From assembly GCA_031308135.1 (NCBI GenBank), contig JAHLJT010008756.1, forward strand, positions 67,072,026 to 67,136,025: DNA of 64,000 bases. The letters are read 5' to 3'. Under the pieces are notes generated by a model that was given only the letters and a program-made list of their open reading frames with translations, was not told where the DNA came from and did not search any database. Each line of letters opens with the position of its first letter. The stretch's first letter is position 1. A program made the translations under genes and the position numbers. This stretch comes from Acheta domesticus (taxonomy: Eukaryota > Arthropoda > Insecta > Orthoptera > Gryllidae). Of this stretch, positions 33,893-44,524 are shown piece by piece.

Positions 33893-36209
33893 ACTTTCCC
33901 GTACACGTACGTATACACGGAGTGATATACGTAGTATAGGGAAAGTTATGTAATGCTGCGCGAAAAAAATGGCCAATTTTCGGCGGAAAAAAATTAATTG
34001 CCGGGCCGTGAAAACGAATAAGTGGATAAAACCAGTTGCTAAATTAAGAAAAAAAATCCCCTAACACGTGGTGTGGTCAAAATCCATGATTTGTTGCTTC
34101 TTTATACTTAAAAATCGGTTGACGGCATTCCGTCCGTCTGTCCGTCTGTCCGTCTGTCCGTCCGTCCGTCTGTCCGTCTGTCCGTCTGTCCGTCTGTGGT
34201 CAACGTTAGCGCCTAAACCGTTCGGTCGATTTTCTTCAAAATTGATATTCCCCAGTCGATCTGATCCTAGTCTAAGCTTTGTGATTTTGAAAAAGATTCT
34301 TTAAAATTTGGGGGTACTTTACATGAAGCCCCCCGAGGATTTTCAACATTTTCTCAAAAACGGCTCCAAATTTTTTCTTTAAATTTCTTGTATGAATAGA
34401 GAAAAATACACTTTTTAACATGTCATAGGTCCGATTTTCACGTACAGCTCTGAATTTTCGAAAATTGTGAAAGTTCGAATTTTTTTCGGCGTCTTTTTCC
34501 AACTACAAAATTGAAGATAGAGATTTTTTCTTCAAATAAAATTTGTTCTGCATATTGAGTTCTTTAATAAAGGTCATGTAAATGTTTTCACAATTTTGGT
34601 AGTTTTCGTGCAATATTGCCTGCAATATGTGCAATTTTAAAAAATTACAAAAACAAGATTTTCTCAAAAACGGCTCCAACATTTTTCTTTAAACTTTTGG
34701 TGGGGACAGTGGTAAATGTACTCTATCAATGACATAAAAGCCATTTTGGTCTATCGGTTGGTTTTTTCAAAAATTACAAAATGTAAATTTTTTACTTGTC
34801 TCTCACGTCGTTAATATTTACATTATCGGCGATTTTTTTACATTATTATATTTACGAGTATATATGCTTTAAATAATGTCAAGTAAAGTTTCTCGAAAAC
34901 ACTACCGTTTTCTGTGAAAGTAGCTCAAATTTCGGCATTTTCAGAAATGCTCAAACGTCCATTTTCTCGTATATGGCTGCAATTTTTTTCTTGAAACTTT
35001 TGTAACGGATAGTGCTAATTACATTCATTAGTAGAGCGTGAAGTTTATTTTGAGTTTTTTTTTGTTTTTTTTTCAAAAATTATATAAATGTAAATTTTTG
35101 AAAGTTCTCTCACATCTTTAATATGCACATTATCCGCAATTTGTAAAGATGATTATATTTGTGAGTGTGAGTGCTTCAAATAACTTCAAATAAAGTATTT
35201 TGAAAACTCAAAAATTTTCTATGAAAATGAGCTTCAAATTTCGCATTTTTAGTAGCGCTAAAACGCCATTTTCTCTTAAACGGCACATAATTTTTAAAAG
35301 AAAAATTGCCATTTACGGCTAGGGTTTTTTGTGTTCTTTAATATTCTAAAATTAATGTTTCTGTTCTACCAATAGGAAACCGAAAAATTAAGAAAATGAC
35401 CAAAAAAATCTACTTTTGGCGATGATAGATGGTAGCTGGCAAGAAAGAGTATGTGGCAATTCCGAATATTGACAAATAAATAAATAAAATAAATACGGTC
35501 ATGCTTAATTTTTCAAAATACGAGTAGTTTTTCTTTAATTTTGTGACAAACGTAATAGGCCGCTGTAAATTTACTGCGCTTCGGACAGCTGGATGCGTCG
35601 TAAATTATAATGTGCAATTTTGTATATTATTTCTTTCTTCGTTTCTTACATTCGAACTTTGTTATAGACTTACACATTAATATTTTAGAAATTGTTTATT
35701 TTGAAATATTTGAAATAAGTAAAAAGAATTAATAGCTCTCAGAATAGCGACAATGCAGGGTCTGCAACAATGGAATTCACTTTGCGCTCGCGAATATCTG
35801 TGAATTAGTGTCATTGTTGTGACCTAATGGAGCTGTATGAAAAGGAGTTATAATTGTCTAATTTATGTTGATATTTGCAGGCAAATAGTTAGTTTGGCAC
35901 CAAATGCTGTACCATTTGTAGTGAGTAGAGAATTTGTTGCATGGTTTTAAAATACTCTTTCCTAATCATGGCCCAATGGAAGGCATTTCTATATTTCCAG
36001 GGTATCAGGCTTCTTTTTCCAATACAGGGTTACAAAACTTTTGCATTCTATTTTTGTGAAGTTGTATAATTCACATAGTTCTGACAACACTGCAATGGAA
36101 ATAGTGAGTTCCAAGCGATGATTTTAGTAGCGCATAAAGTGCAATATTACAGTACTACTTAGCTGTTTCCTCTAATACGGGAAAGTAAGTGCTGTTGTAG
36201 CACCACTAG
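33893..36209 (+). mobile_element. HINE/DINE-1-like element, longest copy with GTCY array
   Basis: The 5' end ACTTTCCCGTACACG follows a T-run. Its inverse TACGGGAAAGT recurs at 36176-36187, followed by the hairpin GTGCTgttgtAGCAC and the terminal CACTAG (36204-36209), then TTTT. A (GTCY)n tetranucleotide array lies at 34131-34197. This layout (subterminal inverted repeats, GTCY microsatellite, 3' hairpin, insertion in T|T) is that of Drosophila DINE-1/INE-1, which are non-autonomous Helentron derivatives. No Rep or helicase frame is present. The stretch from about 35490 matches 51340-52076 rather than the other long copies, so it may be a composite of two adjacent copies or a longer subfamily. 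Confidence 0.75.
34131..34197. repeat. (GTCY)n microsatellite inside HINE-like element
   Basis: About 16 tetranucleotide units of CGTC/TGTC alternate irregularly. Shorter remnants of the same array occur near 120-135 (inverted), 53265 (inverted) and 54560 (inverted) in sister copies. Confidence 0.95.
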
Positions 36210-36929
36210 TTTTGGTTGCAATGTTGATGTCACGAGACACGCCATCGGCAAAGTAACGCCGACCAAAATCCGAGGAGAACCCAACACCAGTTCGGATGTC
36301 CCGTCAATTACCTGATTTTCCATACAATCGACGTTGTGTTCATTGCATCGATATAACCCGCTGACCCTTATTAACAAGCGTTCTTCCAAAATGCATAGTC
36401 TATGGATATATCTTGCTAAGCATGAAGACGGTAAGGACCTGTCCATAAATTAGATAATGAAAAATTGGAGTATTTTCATTATCCCTTCTCCTCCCTGTAA
36501 TGCACCTACAACGTGCGCTTGACCTCTCCACATAAAATTTAGTAACTCTTGCAACACCCCCCTCTTTAAATGCCAAGAAGTGAAAATAAATTATAGCACA
36601 GTAAAACAAATAATTTGTATTTATTGTACTTCTATTGTATATTAAAATTTATGATAATTAAAGTCAGAATTAGTCGACGATGCTGCCGGCACCTAACAAT
36701 AGGATTAGGGGCAAGTTGTGAGGGAAGGAAGGACGCGTAGATGAGAAAATGATTACAAGCCGTGTACTCGTCGTCGCGGATGACGCTTGAGCGAGAGTCT
36801 ACTGCGCCAATTCAAATAGGTTGTAGAAAGTACTACATTTCAGTTTTGAATATTTTCTTCGTAATCTTACAGATTCAATAAAAAATTGATGAAAACATAT
36901 TTTCGTTCACTGTGACAATGTTATTTTAT
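36210..36929. other. Unassigned intergenic
   Basis: No gene, SINE head or element end is recognised. Short GC-richer patches occur at 36230-36330 and 36660-36800. Confidence 0.4.
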
Positions 36930-37313
36930 TTTTTTCACTTGCTTCTTAGGGTGGAAAGGCAACGGTCAATGAGTTAAAAATTTCATATTACATAAAATTT
37001 TGTGTAGAAGTAACAGAATGCCACATGAATAAAAAAATCATGGATATTATTTTCTTGGTAGTAGTTCTCATTGTTTCTTACTTATGGTTCTTCCTGTTCA
37101 AATGGAGATAAAATAATACATGAAAAACATACTTAAGTCAAATGTAGTCCGCAGCAGAACCGCATAATGTTTATTATTCTGAACTTGGTAAAAGTAGATT
37201 TCTCTGACTCAATACGTTTTCATAAAAAAATCTATATTTTCGGATGAGAATGACGCCATTCAAAATGCATTTATTGTTACAAAACAAAAATGATTTTTAC
37301 TTACTTATCACAG

Positions 37314-37505
37314 GAGAAAAACAAACTTCGATCGCACAGGAGTGCGGGTGATCATACAGGAGTGTCGCACAGGAGTGTCGCACAGGAGTGCGTAGCCCGG
37401 GAGGAACGTCAACACAGATGATGGAGCCAAAGCTGGAATTGCATCGGTTATCTGAAGTATGGCAAAGGAATGGCACGACCTTCTCAAAAGAGTCCCTCGT
37501 CAACC
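37314..37505 (+). pseudogene. Broken duplicate of SDR exon 5
   Basis: The acceptor (tatcacag) and a donor-like gtaggt are kept, but the exon is 192 bp instead of 158. A 13-bp unit (TCGCACAGGAGTG) has been amplified in tandem around 37340-37392, replacing the VITICPG codons. A further one-base loss occurs in the SESMAK segment (TCTGAAGTATGG). The cofactor-loop PG motif can no longer be read in frame, so no functional SDR can come from this copy. Confidence 0.88.
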
Positions 37506-38804
37506 GTAGGTTGATCTGACTTTACACATCGTAAAAATTGTATGGCAATCATTTAAGTTGCATTTACGTCTTGAATAGTATTGAAGAAAATCATTTTCAT
37601 AGGGTAATGATAATTACCAGTGTTGTCATTTTATCTTTAAGTGCTTTTTAGGTGTGTATACTCTCCCAAGAATTATGACTAGCAGATTATATTACTGGGA
37701 GCAGTGATGGTTTAAATTACGTTTACCCTCATTAAGTGAATTGAGTTAATCAATTTGTCCCGAATTCTCAATAACCTAATTTATATAACTCACTTTCTTC
37801 ATTTCAAAACAAATAGTAAATTAAAATCTACGCCATCATAAGAATCATAGAGTTGAAAGTATATATTGGTAAAATAATTCATCATTATTATCATAATCCA
37901 CTTTGCTTACAGCTGTAGCTTATGTATATATATATTCACAAACATCAATACAAAAGTCACACATCATTCTCCTTAAAAGCTAGACCCCTCCCTCATTCAT
38001 ACCTCTTCCTTTATTTTCTTACCTTTCCCCCCAATTACTCTACTACCTAATTACATCCATCTCTTGAACAACATTTATAAGTACATAACTTCCCAAACCC
38101 TTGTCTTTTTAATCCTCCATCAATCACCTAGTAAAATAATCCTCGAGATATTTTCATTACCTAGTAAAATAAAAATATGCACGTCCAATAAAAACCTTAG
38201 ATGAGAAAAGTATATGATTGTGCTTGTAATTTGTTTGTACAGGAAAATCTTTAAAATAATTTTATCTATTCTATCTGGGAATGCATGATGAGAAATTGTC
38301 CCTTTAATTAAGCACCTCTCTCAAAGATAACAGCTCATAAAAAGAAGCTGTTGTGAGTGTGCAATTGTGAGGCGAGATTGCAACACGAAACGTTTACCGA
38401 TGGATGAGTTGCCCAATGGAACCATTTGAGATGCAAAACCGAATTATTTAAAGGCCATATGTGAATTTTTTCGTCCTCCCCGTTCTCTCGTCATTTCATC
38501 AACAGTTTCAAAGATGTATAGAAACGACTCTAGGAATATGTTGAATAAACATTTCGTTTTATTTGTTCTTTCTTCAAATATTCTAAAATCTGAAAAATAA
38601 ATCAAATAGTAACAGTGTTCACTGACAAATTTGGATCAATTGAATCGCGTAAACTACGCAGCAGTTGTCGGAAAATTGTAAAATTTGATTTAGTTGAAAA
38701 ATACACTTGAAGGAATGTAGGAAATTGAAATAGAATTTGCCAAAAATTACTTGATGAATAAGGAATTTTAGCAAGAAATTAATAATTTCACAAGAAAAAG
38801 TAAC

Positions 38805-39298
38805 TCAAGTTTATTTTGAGTTATTTTTTTGTTTTTTCAAAAATTATATAAATGTAATTTTTTTTAAAAGATCTCTCACATCTTGAATATGCACATTACC
38901 AGCGATTTGTAAAATTTATTGTATTTGTGAGTGTACGTGCTTCAAATAACTTCAAATAAAGTATTTTGAAAATTCAAAAATTTTCTGTGAAATTGAACTT
39001 CAAATCTCGCATTTTTAGTAGCGTTAAAACGCAATTCTCTTTAAAACGGCACATAATTTTTAATGGAAAATTGCCATTTGGGACTAGGTTTTTGTGTTCT
39101 TTAATATTCTAAAATGAATATTTCCGTTCTACCAATAGGAAACCGAAAAATTAAGAAAATGACAAAAAAGTGTACTTTTGGCGATGATAGATGGCAGCTG
39201 GCAAGAAAGAGTATTTGGCAATTCCAAATAGCTAGCGAAGACCCAAGCAAATAGAAAACTAACACGGGAAAGTCTGTGCCATTCTGGAGCACCACTAG
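38805..39298 (+). mobile_element. HINE-like repeat, 3' half, inside duplicated intron
   Basis: This is the 3' half of the family from the AAGTTTATTTTGAGTTATT block to the end. It has the subterminal ACACGGGAAAGT (39263), a weak GTGCC/GGAGCAC hairpin and CACTAG at 39293-39298, then TTTTT. It interrupts the part of copy B that corresponds to the end of intron 5, so it inserted after the duplication. Confidence 0.75.
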
Positions 39299-39383
39299 TT
39301 TTTAGCTTTTCCGCACGAATAATGTAGTGCAATAATGTAATTTGAAGAGCAGGAACTTAAACATAGTATTTGTTTCGCAACAG

Positions 39384-39519
39384 GCCAGAGAACGTTGCTG
39401 AGGGGATTCGCCATTCCATCCTCCACGGTGCTAGCGGCAGTGTGTGGGTGATCAAAGAAAATGAACCGGCATATCGAGTGAAGATTCCGTTAATCAGCGA
39501 TATGCGCGAATGCGAATGA
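39384..39519 (+). pseudogene. Intact-looking duplicate of SDR exon 6
   Basis: It has the same length (136 bp), the same phase and the same acceptor caacag as exon 6 of the complete gene, and it is open to TGA at 39517-39519. Changes are few: several are silent, and replacements include L to R, A to S, KHYE to KENE and S to L, with ECE replacing ISE at the end. It is classed as a pseudogene because its partner exon 5 is broken and exons 1-4 are missing. It could still be spliced as an alternative last exon of the upstream gene. Confidence 0.75.
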
Positions 39520-40380
39520 CATTCTTTGCACCGAATGTCAATTGCGGCAAAGGAAACCAGCCAAAGAAGTGCAGCAATGTTTGTGGGAAGCGAATGCGAG
39601 CAATTTAAAAATTATTTACATTAGAAGTATTATTCCCTTTTATAATTTAAATGCAAATTTTCGTAAGTAATGTAGACACAGTGGTGCACCTAAAAAGAGG
39701 AAAGAGTGGTTCTTGAGGTCAGTATCCTTCAGGAGCCGATGACTCATAAAAATATTTTTTAATAATTTTCTAACAGCCATTCAATATCTCAATGAAATAA
39801 GCCATGTATCTTGTTAGAATATGTATTTTAATGTTAATCTAATATATGCAGATGGCACATCACTGGTACGGGCAGTGCATGGTACTTCCGTTATTTCATC
39901 TAATAAATAACTAAGAACGATGAAATAAATATAAACTTTAAATCCCGCAGAAATGAAACTTTATGAGAAAATATTAAGTCGACACGACACCTTCACCTCC
40001 TACAGCCGCCTTATAAAATTTCTGTTGTGCCACTGAATATAACCATTAATAAGTACATTAATATTTTGCTAAATATATTAAATTATAAAGGTTTGAACAC
40101 ATTTGAGAATTGATGAAAATATATTGCCTAAAGTTTTGAAACGATTTCTACCGGGACGAAGGATAAGAGGACCAAAAATATAGGACAATTAATGAAAGAA
40201 GAATTGAGAGAACGTGATTGGATAGAAATAGTTGGAAAGAATATAAAATGTACTTAGTTTATTACTATGGATTCAGAAAGATGATTATATACCATTGTAA
40301 CATATGCATTTAAAATAAATATACTAATACAAACTATATTTCGTCATCCTTGTTATATTTAAAAATTATGTAGATTTCAG

Positions 40381-40642
40381 CTTACTTGAGGACGTGTTGT
40401 TAAAAGCATTCCAAAATGATACATTTTCTTCAAAGTCTCAACCTTTTGTGTATGTTTCATCGAGTTAATAATTTGTTACAAGTAACGTATATTAATAGTG
40501 CTAATGTTACAAGTAACGTATATTAATCATTAACTAGTCCAAGCGCGCGCAACGTCATTTCATGTGCAATTCCCAAATTTATGTTAATGCTTTGGCGTCA
40601 CTAATGCGGGCAGAGGGGTCGGTAGGAGTTAGCTTTAATCCT
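40381..40642. other. Unassigned spacer
   Basis: A 20-bp-scale direct repeat (GTTACAAGTAACGTATATTA, 40475 and 40506) is the only feature. No gene is seen. Confidence 0.4.
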
Positions 40643-41225
40643 AAAGGCTGAGATGGCTCAACTGATACCACTGCAGAGCGTCTGATCCGGAGGTCCTAGG
40701 GTTCCACTCCCGACGGATGGTGGCAGGTTTTTCGACGTGATAGCTATGGTCCGATTAAAATAAGTTGGTGATTGACAGTTGCTAATGGAAGGGAGCGACG
40801 TTTACAGTTTGCGTACCACTGACCACATGCTCCCGGTACAGGAAAATAAACATTTGAAATAAATACTTATTGAAGTAACATAATCATACATTCATATTGT
40901 ACGAAGCTACATCTTCAGAAGCACAATTGTCAATCACCAACTCTTTTTAATCGGACCATAGGTCGAGTTCAGCCGCTGTTCGGAGGAGTATTCGTGCGGC
41001 GGCTGCGCTGATTGCTAGTTTTCTGTGGTTTCTCCGATCAACACCAGGAGAATCCAGAGCAGCACTCTAACAAACTCGCCACGGACCAAGCTTTCCGCTT
41101 CCTTGTCCTTTCCGCACTCCTTACACACACACTCACTCGCACTCACCACAACACGTGTCGGGGAAACAGTCGGGAGCGCAGAGCTTGTCCTGGCGGGGCG
41201 GTGCGGCTTTTTACACGGGCAATTT
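40643..41225 (+). mobile_element. SINE copy interrupted by a MITE
   Basis: The head at 40650-40740 has A box GATGGCTCAACTG and a diverged B box GGGTTCCACTCCC. The body resumes at 40961 with GTCGAGTTCAGCCGCTG and runs to about 41225, truncated before the usual tail. The break at 40745 is caused by the MITE listed next. Confidence 0.8.
40747..40958. mobile_element. 212-bp mariner-type MITE nested in SINE
   Basis: The ends TGGTCCGATTAAAA and its complement TTTTTAATCGGACCA are inverted, and the inner match continues through GTTGGTGATTGACA. TA duplications lie at 40745-40746 and 40959-40960. Removing it with one TA restores the SINE sequence AGC-TA-GGTCGAG seen at 25191. Confidence 0.88.
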
Positions 41226-42596
41226 AACAGAATGACGTTGGTTGATGTACGCAAACCTACTTGTCTTTCTATTTCCTGATGCATTTTCTCATAAGTATAA
41301 ACCAGTGTTCATGAACTGTTCATGGCGCTGTCTTTCAAAATGATCATAATCTCTCTAATGAGGGTATATTATTGCATGAAAAATTATCATTGAATCAGAT
41401 ATAAACAGTTGGGGAAAAGTATCATAATACTAATCGTTAATGTAAATGAGTTTGAATAATTTAAATCACTTCTAAAGACGTCTAGAAATCTTCTTTACCA
41501 ATATTTTATTCACAATCAACGTGCTACTCTTAGTTCAGGGTAGATTCCAATCACATACACAGAAACATCCGTCCTTTTAAAATCTGCTATCCACAATTAT
41601 TTGACGCGAGATGCTACAGCGCTTTCGTCTAGACCGTAGCAACTACAATACTTGGCATGTACTCAGCCTAATAAATTTTAATTGAGTATATACCTTAAGA
41701 AATTAACACGTGGTAATTTAATGATACACTGGAAGCATACCTTCTGCGGAATTGCAATGTAAATAAATTATATTCAAGAACAAGGACTCCGTTCTATTCA
41801 AGATCATTATAAATACATGCAGTTTTATGAGATTTTTAACCATTAGTAACCCTATCGTAAAACCATCGAGATTTTGTATGAGAATGCAAAATTTATTCCA
41901 ATGTAAGAGAAACAGAAAAAAGAAACCAGCCTTAAGAAAGTGCATCTGGTACACCTTATGTCAGGCCTGGACAACAAGTCGATCGCAGCGTCTTATTGCC
42001 CGATCTCTCTTATAATTCGCTGTTACTAATGGTACACCTGATTATCACATTTTGGCACATGATATGCTGACACAGAAATACATTAATAAGAAAATTCAAA
42101 GATTCATTTTGTTGTAATGCCTGTGTATACTTGGATAAATAAATTACTTTTGTGTCTCAACAGGTTAATTAGTTATGTAAAAAACAAAGACTCCCCCTTC
42201 TTAATAACATTCAAATGGGCTGACGTCGATACCTTGGCGTTTATTTACAAAAGTAGAAATCTGCGATAAAGTTGCCCAGGTGTGCTATGTATGAATTTAC
42301 TAATTTATTTTATACTATGGAATGTAAAATAATCTAATACTAGTTGTTTATTTCTTCTCAAAGATTATTTAAGAAACCTTAATATCAACATTTTAATTGG
42401 AGATGCTATTTATACATTATACAAAATCCACAATATTCATGTAAAGTATCAAGTAGCAGGTTATGTCAATACACTTATTTGACGGTGCGGTCGTTTACTG
42501 TTACATCATTTGTAAATGGTTTCATCACTATCTCTTGCAATTTGATCGCCCTGCACGACATTCATTTGTTTGTTCACAGAGGTGCCATCTTAGATT
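41226..42596. other. AT-rich intergenic, nothing recognised
   Basis: No gene, RNA or element signature is seen. Confidence 0.45.
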
Positions 42597-43138
42597 GATT
42601 GATTGTTAATCGTTCCGGGCGCGTCAATTGCCGAGATTATTAGTCCCAAAAGGGTAGCGCATGTTTTTCATCGGGAGATGGTGGTGATCATTCCTCGCTG
42701 GATGGTGAGATCCGGCGACGACCTACCGTCGACTAGCGGGGTTTTCCCCAACCAGGTATCTTCCACCTGCGGGGCACCGCCCCAGCCGGGATTAGCTCTA
42801 AGCCCCCTACCGGTCTCCCGGCGTATGTGGTAGTGTAGTGCATGTTAGTGTAAGTGTGTGGGTAAGGGGTGAGGATAGGACAAGGAAGGGAATGGAAGAT
42901 CGCCCGCGGTCCGTGGATACTGCTCCGGCATTCGCCTGTTGATGATCGGAGAAACCATAGAAAACTACCAATCAGACCAGCCGGTCGCTGGAATTCTCCT
43001 CCAGACAGCGAGCTGAATTCGACCAAGCTGACAAGCTCCTGCCACCCTTGGGACTGTGACCTCCCGGTCAGAGCTACGGCAATGGCATCAGTTGGTCCAA
43101 GGCATCAATGGCACTGGGCCACCTCTCCCGGTTCTCTT
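42597..43138 (-). mobile_element. Near full-length SINE, reverse orientation
   Basis: This is the reverse complement of the reference SINE. The (TTGATTGA) tail is at 42597-42606, and the A/B-box head at about 43130-43060 (AGAGGTGGCCCAGTGCC) is weaker than the reference. A short CTTAGA occurs on both sides (42591, 43140) and may be a target duplication. Confidence 0.85.
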
Positions 43139-44424
43139 CTTAGAGTAACTCCTCTTTATCGCAATCGTCTATATATGGTCGCATATCAATCTGGCACGCG
43201 TGGGGTCAATGGCGGACCCAGCGTAGATTTCCCCTTCTAACTTTCCTTAGGTAAGCCATTACTGTATCTTTGTTTAGAACTTTAACTACTGGAACCTTTC
43301 CTAAACATAAGCGATAATTTCGTCCTTTCAAAGCTTTTCGGATGTTTGCACAATAAATCAAAAGCGTTACCATGCGTAATCACTTCGTGGAAACTCTTGT
43401 GTTCCCTTTGAGACAGGCCTGCCAAAAAATGCTCCAATCTTTTTTTATCTGTCTTGATAAGATTGGAAACGACCTAATTCTTCAAATACGGACGTAGCCA
43501 TGTGTGACCTTGCGGAATGGACAGTACATAAAGAAAATCAAAAATATATATATGATCGTATATGTCAGAAACTGAAAATATTTTAAAGTGCAGAAAATAA
43601 TATTGTAATACTACCTGAATGTGGCATAGCCGACGCAGTAAACGTTTTTTAAAACTATTTCTTGTGTTGAAATTTTCTAAATGTTATGCATTAGCTTAGC
43701 TTAGTTCAATTACGTCCTAGAGTATTTGACATTGGATGTACCAATGAATCGTAGTAGCTGATAATGTTAAACTCCCGTTCAAACTTTGCCAACACCAGAT
43801 GGCCTCGTATGTTTACCTCCATATGGATATGAACTGGTAATATAACAATTTCAAAATTCTAATCGCCACAAAAAAGTACTTCCGGTATGGATGATGCGAA
43901 TACTTAGAATTTAGTACAGGTATGTTTTGTACGCTTTTGGCTAATATGAACAAAAACATGCAAGTAAAATATCACCTGCAAGCTGTTATTCAGCATTATT
44001 CTCTAATCCTATTATAGTTAATATTCTCACTATTTCCGAAAATTCTGTTGCAAATCTTCTACAACTACAATTGATTCTTCCCCGAATTGGCTTCACATTT
44101 CCATATGTTTGTCACGTAATTTTTGAAGAGATTAAAACTTTACAAACTCAATCTAATTTGTATTCACTTCTACATCGCAATTACTATATTCATCGTTTTG
44201 TATACGTATCTCTATAGTATTTAAAATGTGACCTTTTGTGTATTCATGTAGAATAGGAGTTAATTAAGTTTTATAAGATTAAATTGTTAGTAACATTTAT
44301 TTGAAAATCGGTATTTGCACACTTACGAAGGTAAATGTAAAAAGTCGAATATGGATGTGTTTTCATTCCCTAGCATTACCCACATTCCCGCCATGCTACG
44401 TCCCGCAATAGCCCATTACCCCAC
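43139..44424. other. Unassigned, up to assembly gap
   Basis: No coding or element signature is recognised. The Helitron that follows may begin within the gap or here. Confidence 0.4.
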
Positions 44425-44524
44425 NNNNNNNNNNNNNNNNNNNNNNNNNNNNNNNNNNNNNNNNNNNNNNNNNNNNNNNNNNNNNNNNNNNNNNNNNNNN
44501 NNNNNNNNNNNNNNNNNNNNNNNN
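44425..44524. other. Assembly gap (100 N)
   Basis: There are exactly 100 N, the usual placeholder for a gap of unknown size. The missing sequence probably held the upstream Rep/helicase region of the adjacent Helitron. Confidence 0.98.

Larger units (their letters stand above)
36930..40380 (+). repeat. Segmental duplication, copy B (partial SDR gene)
   Basis: This is a direct, diverged copy of 18050-25060. It contains a broken exon 5, part of intron 5, an intact exon 6 and the 3' flank. Nothing resembling exons 1-4 is seen upstream between 33.7 and 36.9 kb, so only the 3' half was copied, or the 5' half was lost. Confidence 0.85.

Noticed and set aside
34131..34197. CRISPR-like array
   Set aside because: The repeat is a contiguous tetranucleotide microsatellite without unique spacers, in a eukaryotic genome.
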